From assembly GCA_030017935.1 (NCBI GenBank), contig JASEGF010000056.1:1-10888 (forward strand): a DNA stretch of 10,888 bases, written 5' to 3'. Of this stretch, positions 6,354-10,888 are shown one piece after another (within the stretch, counting starts at the first letter, position 1; every line of letters starts with the position of its first letter). The notes beneath the pieces were generated by a model. It ran no database searches. It had not been told where the DNA came from and saw nothing but the letters and a program-made list of their open reading frames with translations. This stretch comes from Bacteroidales bacterium (lineage in GTDB: Bacteria > Bacteroidota > Bacteroidia > Bacteroidales > DTU049). Made by a program: the position numbers and the translations under genes.

Positions 6354-7877
6354 TTAATGTTTAAAATTCCTAATATTTGTAAATGACAAAATTAAATCAT
6401 TTTCTTGACAATAAGATATAATATCTCTATCATGTATAGATCCACCAGGTTCTACTATAGCTACGATACCATTTTTATAAGCTAAATCTACACTATCTGC
6501 AAATGGGAAAAATCCATCACTAGCTAATATTGCTCCATTGAGGTCGTGACCAAAATTTTTTGCTTTCTCAATTGCTAACTTAACAGCATCTACTCTGCTA
6601 GGTTGCCCACATCCCATACCTATCAATTGTTGATCTTTGACAATAGCAATAGCATTAGATTTTAAATATTTAGCAATGGATACACCAAGCGCCATATCAT
6701 CAATCAATTTATCATCCAATTTTTCATTTTTCACTATCCATTCCCATTTAGATGTATCAGGGATATAATCATCTCTCTGCTGCACCAAACTACCACCTAA
6801 GACACTACGCCACAACCAACTATCAGGTTTAGCATCTGATATGGAAAGCAAAATTCTATTTTTTTTAATTGATAATTTCTCTATTTGTCCTTCTAAAAAT
6901 CTGGGGACTATGAGAACTTCAAAAAACAAACTATTTAATTTTTCTATAGTTTCATCATCGATAGGTGTATTAAAAGCAAAAATACCACCATAGGCAGATA
7001 CAGGATCTCCAGCCAAAGCTTTTTCGAAAGCATTAGCAGGTTTATAGCTCACAGCTACACCACAAGGATTAGTATGTTTAACTACTACACAAGCAGTTGT
7101 ACTCAGTTCATTTACTAGTAACCAGGCACTATCAATATCTAAAAAATTATTATATGATAAATCCTTACCATGATGTTTTTGATAGTTCATACTGCAATCA
7201 TGCATGTAAAATGCTTGCTGATGGGGATTTTCGCCATAACGAAGTGGAGTTATTTTATCATTATTTACTATTTCAGTTTCTTTGCCAAAATATGGCTGAG
7301 AGAACCACTGAAATATAGCAGCATCATACATCGTAGCAATAGCAAAAGCATTTTTGGCTAATAGGCGTCTATCTAACTCTAAGCTGTTACCATTTTTTAT
7401 ACATTCAAAGAAATGATTGTAGTCACTTTTGTCAGCAGCTACTAGCACATCTTTGAAGTTTTTAGCAGCAGCACGTATGAGCGTTATACCTCCGATATCT
7501 ATTTTTTCTATAATTTCTTCTTCATTAGTAGCATATTTGCATGTTTCTGTAAAAGGGTAAAGATCTACCAGTACTGCGTCTATTTCTGCTAAATTATATT
7601 TGTTTGCCTCTTTTATATCATTTTCATTATCTCGTCTAAGCAATATTCCACCTAATATAGCTGGATGCAGAGTTTTTACTCGTCCATTTAAAAGAGCAGG
7701 ATAATTAGTTAATGTATCTATTTCTATTACATCAATTCCATTTTCATTAAGAAATTTGCTAGTACCACCAGTAGATATAATTTGGCCTCTATAATTTTTC
7801 AAAATTTCTATATATGGTAAAAGTAAGTTTTTATTATATACTGAAATTAATATAGAATTTATCGCCTTGAGAGACAT
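6354..7877 (-). CDS. purH: Bifunctional AICAR formyltransferase/IMP cyclohydrolase (PurH)
   Basis: PurH catalyses the last two steps of IMP synthesis: transfer of a formyl group from 10-formyl-THF to AICAR, then ring closure. The N-terminal MGS-like cyclohydrolase domain shows STGGT (35-39), GRVKTLHP (65-72), DIGG (127-130) and IRAAAKN (134-140). The formyltransferase domain shows LRYGENPHQ (212-220), FLDIDSAW (245-252) and KHTNPCG (267-273) with the catalytic Lys-His pair, then ASDGFFPFADSVDLAY and VEPGGSIHD near the end. The C-terminus TNIRNFKH corresponds to the usual TGxRHFxH. The length of 507 residues is normal and both domains look intact. It leads the purH-mreBCD chain, an arrangement I know from Bacteroidota. 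The leader has no Shine-Dalgarno sequence and contains two hairpins. Confidence 0.97.
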   Translation of the reverse strand: MSLKAINSILISVYNKNLLLPYIEILKNYRGQIISTGGTSKFLNENGIDVIEIDTLTNYPALLNGRVKTLHPAILGGILLRRDNENDIKEANKYNLAEIDAVLVDLYPFTETCKYATNEEEIIEKIDIGGITLIRAAAKNFKDVLVAADKSDYNHFFECIKNGNSLELDRRLLAKNAFAIATMYDAAIFQWFSQPYFGKETEIVNNDKITPLRYGENPHQQAFYMHDCSMNYQKHHGKDLSYNNFLDIDSAWLLVNELSTTACVVVKHTNPCGVAVSYKPANAFEKALAGDPVSAYGGIFAFNTPIDDETIEKLNSLFFEVLIVPRFLEGQIEKLSIKKNRILLSISDAKPDSWLWRSVLGGSLVQQRDDYIPDTSKWEWIVKNEKLDDKLIDDMALGVSIAKYLKSNAIAIVKDQQLIGMGCGQPSRVDAVKLAIEKAKNFGHDLNGAILASDGFFPFADSVDLAYKNGIVAIVEPGGSIHDRDIISYCQENDLILSFTNIRNFKH

Positions 7878-7926
7878 TTTTTTGCAAAATTAAAAATAAA
7901 AAATGGTATTTTTAATATAATTAAGA

Positions 7927-7953
7927 AAGATTATTTTATATTAAAATAATTTT
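7927..7953 (-). other. AT-only hairpin in the purH leader
   Basis: ATTATTTTA (7930-7938) and TAAAATAAT (7942-7950) are perfect 9-bp arms around TAT; one G/T position and two A-T pairs lengthen the stem to 12. It lies two bases from the GC-containing hairpin at 7956-7978 and about 50 bp before the purH start. All-AT stems are weak and common in this DNA, so a role in attenuation or termination is only possible. Confidence 0.3.
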
Positions 7954-7955
7954 AG

Positions 7956-7978
7956 TTTCGCAGAAAAATACTGCGAAA
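7956..7978 (-). terminator. Hairpin after the baeRF gene, candidate terminator
   Basis: TTTCGCAG (7956-7963) and CTGCGAAA (7971-7978) form a perfect 8-bp stem with a 7-base loop, 31 bp downstream of the baeRF stop on the minus strand. It is the most GC-containing stem in any spacer of the window. The bases that follow on the minus strand (CTAAAATTATTTTA) are T-rich but not a clean run, so termination efficiency is uncertain. It separates the baeRF gene from purH. Confidence 0.45.
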
Positions 7979-8009
7979 GATTAAGTAGAATGAAATTTTT
8001 ATTGTAGTT

Positions 8010-9206
8010 TTACCACCTACTAATGCCTGCTATTCCACCAAATTCATTATACAATTTATCTTTAATATCAGCTTTTACAAATTCTATTTTAGTAGAATAT
8101 TCATCGGCTAAATCTGTTATATATTCTCTTAAATTAATTTCTGATGGATTATTATAATGTTTTTTTGCATCATCTAGGAGACCAAATATTAATCCATCTT
8201 CGCACCTATAGGCTCTAGCATCAAAATCCCAAGGTAAAACTAAAATTTGTAATCTCCCTATCTGCAGAGCTTCTAAAACATCTGACAAACCACTAATTCC
8301 AAAACCCTGATAAACTAAATCGAAATAATATTTTTCTTCATCATATTCTGTTTTTTCTACCAAAGGAGTAATCTTTTCAAGAATTTCTTTACTAGATATC
8401 TTATCAGGATTAATGAGATTAGTGACATGTCCTATAATTAATTTTTTGATATCATGGGTAAGATAATTTTCGAAAAAACTAAGTTGCCAATCAGTACCCA
8501 TCAAAACAAGCCTACTAATATTTAATTGATGAATGGACTTGGCTAACATATCAGCTAAACGCTTATATAGTTTGTGAGACCAATTTTGATATTTAGATTT
8601 ATATTTGTCTTTAAATTTTTCTCGTGCATAGAAATGACGTTCTCCATACAGAGTTTGATCAATTGCAGATAAATGATCTTGAATTTCTTTCCATTCATTA
8701 CCACTAATTTCAGCAAAAGTATCCGTTATTTCCTGAACTTCATTTAAGAAAATTTGGTAAAATCTCCATTTAGTCCCATAAATATGCAAAACACCTATTC
8801 TATCGTACTCATCAAATGCATAATAGATAGGTAAAAGGTAAGGTTTCCCATAATGTACATCTATTTTGCCTAAAGTCAAATCTATAGCTGGCAAATCTAA
8901 TTGTAATTCAAAAGTTTCGCTTTCCAATTCATTTTTATCATTTATCCAAGCAAATTTAGCTAAAGTCCTTGTCTCAGGATGTACAAATTCTAAAGAAAGT
9001 AAAAAATCTTCTAAAAATGTTCTTCCATTATTTAATTTAATATCTAAAGATTTAAAATCTTTTAAAGCATTTTTAATTCTAATGATCCAGCCCATATTCT
9101 TATTTTCTTCCTTCGATGGATCTGTATCACAATAAACCGATAATACTGGTACTGCTAATGACTCAATTCTTTCCTTAAATTCATTAATTTGTTCCAGGGT
9201 TATCAT
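8010..9206 (-). CDS. Bacterial archaeo-eukaryotic release factor-like (baeRF) protein, possibly family 10
   Basis: A 398-residue soluble protein without signal peptide or membrane helix. The start PVLSVYCDTDPSKEEN (20-35) matches the VLSVYLxxDP opening of bacterial proteins related to eRF1/Pelota. A central part (about 150-270, LVLMGTDWQLSFFENYL) resembles their middle domain, and ISGLSDVLEALQIGRLQIL (304-322) with the end FGGIAGISRW matches their C-terminal domain. I see no GGQ motif, so peptide release is unlikely; a role at stalled or idle ribosomes, or in RNA cleavage, is family-level speculation. Assignment to family 10 is from memory of overall pattern. It is monocistronic or loosely linked: 101 bp to the upstream pduO stop and 132 bp to the downstream purH start. 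A perfect dyad lies 10 bp before its ATG, and a hairpin follows its stop. Confidence 0.7.
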   Translation of the reverse strand: MITLEQINEFKERIESLAVPVLSVYCDTDPSKEENKNMGWIIRIKNALKDFKSLDIKLNNGRTFLEDFLLSLEFVHPETRTLAKFAWINDKNELESETFELQLDLPAIDLTLGKIDVHYGKPYLLPIYYAFDEYDRIGVLHIYGTKWRFYQIFLNEVQEITDTFAEISGNEWKEIQDHLSAIDQTLYGERHFYAREKFKDKYKSKYQNWSHKLYKRLADMLAKSIHQLNISRLVLMGTDWQLSFFENYLTHDIKKLIIGHVTNLINPDKISSKEILEKITPLVEKTEYDEEKYYFDLVYQGFGISGLSDVLEALQIGRLQILVLPWDFDARAYRCEDGLIFGLLDDAKKHYNNPSEINLREYITDLADEYSTKIEFVKADIKDKLYNEFGGIAGISRW

Positions 9207-9216
9207 GGCACTACAA

Positions 9217-9236
9217 TTTTATGATTACTCATAAAA
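9217..9236 (-). promoter_or_regulatory. Perfect dyad/hairpin just upstream of the baeRF start
   Basis: TTTTATGA (9217-9224) and TCATAAAA (9229-9236) are perfect 8-bp arms around four bases. On the minus-strand RNA the loop reads GUAA, a GNRA-type tetraloop. The element ends 10 bases before the baeRF ATG, so as RNA it could cover the ribosome landing area, and as DNA it could be an operator. No Shine-Dalgarno sequence is present between it and the ATG. Confidence 0.4.
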
Positions 9237-9306
9237 ATAATTACAAAAATTATACAAAAATTTTATAAAAAATAAATAAGACAAGTAAAAATAAAAACAA
9301 TTTTAA

Positions 9307-9864
9307 TTAATGTTTCCAGAAAATTTCTGATTTTTCTTTTAATAATAAAATTTTTCTGCCTAATATAAAAAAATAATCGCTTAATCTATTAATATAAGCC
9401 ATTATTAAATCATAATTAGAAATAGATTCCTTTTCGGCCAATTCACAAATTTTTCTTTCTGCACGCCTAACAATAGTTCTAATAATATGACAAAATGACA
9501 TATCAGGATCACCAACTGGTAAAACAAAATTGGTTAATTCACCCAACTCATTAGAATATTGATCAATTTTATATTCTAAAAAAACAACTCTATCATTAGA
9601 AAAGACAGGCAATCTATCAGAAGAAATTGATTTATTAGCTATATGAGATTCTATAATAAAAATATCATTAATAATAGTAAATAAATCATCACGAATATCA
9701 GGTAAATCAATTATCTCATAAAAATATCCAATAAAAGAACATGCTTCATCTAGAGTACCATAAGCTTCTACACGAGGATCATATTTAGGGACATTTTCTC
9801 CAGATAATAATTGAGTATAACCTTTATCACCATTTTTTGTATATATTTTTTTAATATTTTTCAT
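9307..9864 (-). CDS. PduO-type cob(I)alamin adenosyltransferase
   Basis: This enzyme transfers the adenosyl group of ATP to cob(I)alamin to form coenzyme B12, in the cytoplasm. Its 185 residues span the single PduO-type four-helix domain. Motifs are the ATP-binding IYTKNGDKGYT (7-17), RVEAYGTLDEACSFIG (31-46), LP (115-116), the RT--RRAER block (129-137) and YINRLSDYFFILGR (157-170), ending EIFWKH. Where most relatives read FxLPGG, this one reads FVLPVGDP, a substitution beside the active site; the rest looks functional. The ATG overlaps the stop of the ABC ATPase gene by ATGA (9861-9864), so the two are translationally coupled. This suggests, but does not prove, that the transporter handles a corrinoid-related or unrelated cargo within one operon. 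No other B12 gene is present. Confidence 0.93.
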   Translation of the reverse strand: MKNIKKIYTKNGDKGYTQLLSGENVPKYDPRVEAYGTLDEACSFIGYFYEIIDLPDIRDDLFTIINDIFIIESHIANKSISSDRLPVFSNDRVVFLEYKIDQYSNELGELTNFVLPVGDPDMSFCHIIRTIVRRAERKICELAEKESISNYDLIMAYINRLSDYFFILGRKILLLKEKSEIFWKH

Positions 9865-10592
9865 ATATCTTGATAATTTTTGAGAAAATTTTCTGATAAA
9901 GAAACATTGTGATTAATTTCGTCAGAAATAATTTTGCCATCTCGCAATTTAACAATTCTATGACCAAAAAGAGCAATATCAGGTTCATGGGTAACAAGGA
10001 CAATAGTATTACCTTCATTGTGAAGTTTTTCCAAAAGAAGCATAATCTCATAAGAAGACCTACTATCGAGATTACCAGTAGGTTCATCAGCTAAAATAAT
10101 AGAAGGATTATTAATAAGAGCTCTAGCAATAGCTACACGTTGTCTTTGTCCACCAGACAATTCATTAGGTTTATGATGCATTCTATCCTTAAGACCTACT
10201 ATTTCTAACATAGCCTCTGCACGAGCAATACGATCATTTTTATTAACACCAGCATAAATGAGTGGCAACATCACATTTTCTAATGCATTATAACGAGGAA
10301 GTAAATAAAAAGTTTGAAAAACAAAGCCGACCTCTTTATTTCTGATACCAGCTAATTCATCATCACTAAGCCCACTAACTAATTGATTATTAAGATAATA
10401 CTCTCCACTAGTAGGAGTATCAAGACAACCTATAATATTCATTAAAGTAGTTTTTCCAGAACCAGAAGCCCCCATGATGACGACAAATTCATTTTTATTA
10501 ATTTTCAAATTAATACCCTGCAAGGCATTGACAACTACTTGACCGATGAAATAGGTTTTTTGAATATTATTAAGAGAAATGATAGAATCCAT
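9861..10592 (-). CDS. ABC transporter ATP-binding protein, LolD/MacB type
   Basis: A 243-residue ATPase with a full set of motifs: Walker A GASGSGKTT (41-49), Q-loop VFQTF (91-95), signature LSGGQRQR (145-152), Walker B IILADEP (165-171), D-loop NLDS (174-177) and the H-loop VTHEP (200-204). GFVFQTFYLLPRYNALENV and ADEPTGNLD are typical of the LolD/MacB/FtsE subgroup, which powers lipoprotein release, efflux or mechanotransmission with an FtsX-like permease. I chose the ATG at 10592; a longer version from a TTG at 10607 would add MLKFF, which has no counterpart in the family as I know it. No permease gene is in the window: pduO follows by ATGA overlap and a transposase fragment lies 49 bp upstream, so substrate and partner are unknown. 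It is not an importer of BtuD type. Confidence 0.9.
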   Translation of the reverse strand: MDSIISLNNIQKTYFIGQVVVNALQGINLKINKNEFVVIMGASGSGKTTLMNIIGCLDTPTSGEYYLNNQLVSGLSDDELAGIRNKEVGFVFQTFYLLPRYNALENVMLPLIYAGVNKNDRIARAEAMLEIVGLKDRMHHKPNELSGGQRQRVAIARALINNPSIILADEPTGNLDSRSSYEIMLLLEKLHNEGNTIVLVTHEPDIALFGHRIVKLRDGKIISDEINHNVSLSENFLKNYQDI

Positions 10593-10641
10593 AAAAAATT
10601 TTAACAAAGATAAGAGAAAGTTTTAAAAAAAAGAATAAAAT

Positions 10642-10888
10642 TTAAATGTTATAGAATAAATATGTTAATGACATCAGATTGTTATACCGCTCCCATGCCC
10701 GCCGATCCGACGCCGCCAAATTCAGCAACCTCCCCGTGTCTTCTATAATCTTCTCCGCCAAATACTTCCCTCTAACCACAAACCACATTATATAGTTTGT
10801 CAAATATTTTGTTGCAACTCCACGAAACTTGTAATATATCCAGTCTACAAAATATGTTATCTTTTTATGAACAGTTGATACACCATAT
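10642..10888 (-). CDS. IS1595-like transposase, C-terminal part, cut by window edge
   Basis: On the minus strand a frame open to the window edge encodes 81 residues and ends with TAA at 10644-10642. The block FRGVATKYLTNYIMWFVV and the tail GRLLNLAASDRRAWERYNN align with the left-end transposase (FHGVATKYLQSYLMWFVI, GRLLNLSSHDRWAWDKYRE), so they are related but clearly different copies. Where the left copy has VES, this one has VHK, so the third catalytic position differs. Codons for the stretch at about 10687-10745 are GC-rich (GCG, GCC-type, CGG) unlike every host gene here, a sign of foreign origin. The final residues (about 12, MSLTYLFYNI-like) are encoded by AT-rich DNA and may be read-through into host sequence. 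It lies directly upstream of the ABC ATPase on the same strand, and its transcript could run into that gene. Confidence 0.75.
   Translation of the reverse strand, partial: YGVSTVHKKITYFVDWIYYKFRGVATKYLTNYIMWFVVRGKYLAEKIIEDTGRLLNLAASDRRAWERYNNLMSLTYLFYNI
10642..10888 (-). mobile_element. Second IS1595-like insertion sequence, partial
   Basis: This is inferred from the transposase C-terminus. Most of the element lies beyond the right edge, so completeness, terminal repeats and target duplication cannot be judged. The change from GC-rich to AT-rich sequence at about 10687 suggests the element's inner end lies near there. Both insertion sequences are oriented with the transposase pointing into the window. 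Confidence 0.5.

Noticed and set aside
5960..6386. Plus-strand frames opposite mreB
   Set aside because: They lie wholly or mostly within the coding region of a clear MreB and show no motif.
9243..9264. Tandem near-repeat of ACAAAAATTAT/ACAAAAATTTT upstream of the baeRF gene
   Set aside because: Two imperfect 11-base units of low-complexity AT sequence are expected by chance in such a spacer.
9851..10087. Second minus-strand frame inside the ABC ATPase
   Set aside because: It overlaps the Walker B and H-loop region of the real gene in another frame and has no support.
10593..10607. TTG start at 10607 for the ABC ATPase
   Set aside because: The extra MLKFF has no counterpart in the family as I know it, while the ATG at 10592 begins the protein just before the conserved first strand.
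1..10888. CRISPR array, toxin-antitoxin or defence operon
   Set aside because: No regularly spaced repeats and no gene of a known defence family; every intact gene except the baeRF protein has a clear housekeeping identity.

Overview
The window is strongly AT-rich DNA carrying mostly single-copy housekeeping genes, with a fragment of an IS1595-like insertion sequence at each end. Several features point to the Bacteroidota/Chlorobi (FCB) group. The chain purH-mreB-mreC-mreD is typical of that group. MreB has the family's usual N-terminus. Mrp is the form lacking the C-terminal CxxC. The PduO-type adenosyltransferase resembles Bacteroidota versions around its LP..(G)..P and CH..R motifs. Most genes lack a Shine-Dalgarno sequence; mreB is the one clear exception. 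I cannot name a genus, and the assignment is by motif memory, not by search.

Layout. A 5'-truncated IS1595-like transposase (3-863, +) is followed on the same strand by mrp (1038-2129), a small Nfu-type Fe-S scaffold (2141-2383) and murD (2581-3927). All later genes lie on the minus strand. In transcription order from the right they are: the C-terminal part of a second IS1595-like transposase (10888-10642), an ABC transporter ATPase of LolD/MacB type, a PduO-type cobalamin adenosyltransferase overlapping it by ATGA, a bacterial release-factor-like (baeRF) protein, then purH-mreB-mreC-mreD. The two blocks converge on a 19-bp spacer at 3928-3946 between murD and mreD. No tRNA, rRNA or CRISPR array was seen, and no gene-free stretch exceeds 200 bp.

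Function. Mrp and Nfu form an iron-sulfur cluster carrier pair. MurD and MreBCD serve peptidoglycan synthesis and rod shape, although murD stands outside a dcw cluster and mreD is not followed by mrdA/rodA. PurH performs the last two steps of IMP synthesis. The adenosyltransferase makes coenzyme B12. The baeRF protein belongs to an experimentally obscure family related to eRF1/Pelota.

I see no complete new defence or mobile system. The least explained material is non-coding: a 13-bp perfect inverted repeat enclosing a smaller hairpin between nfu and murD, a perfect dyad just upstream of the baeRF start, and two adjacent hairpins between the baeRF gene and purH. Among proteins, the MurD active-site substitutions, the baeRF gene and the permease-less ABC ATPase deserve the most attention.
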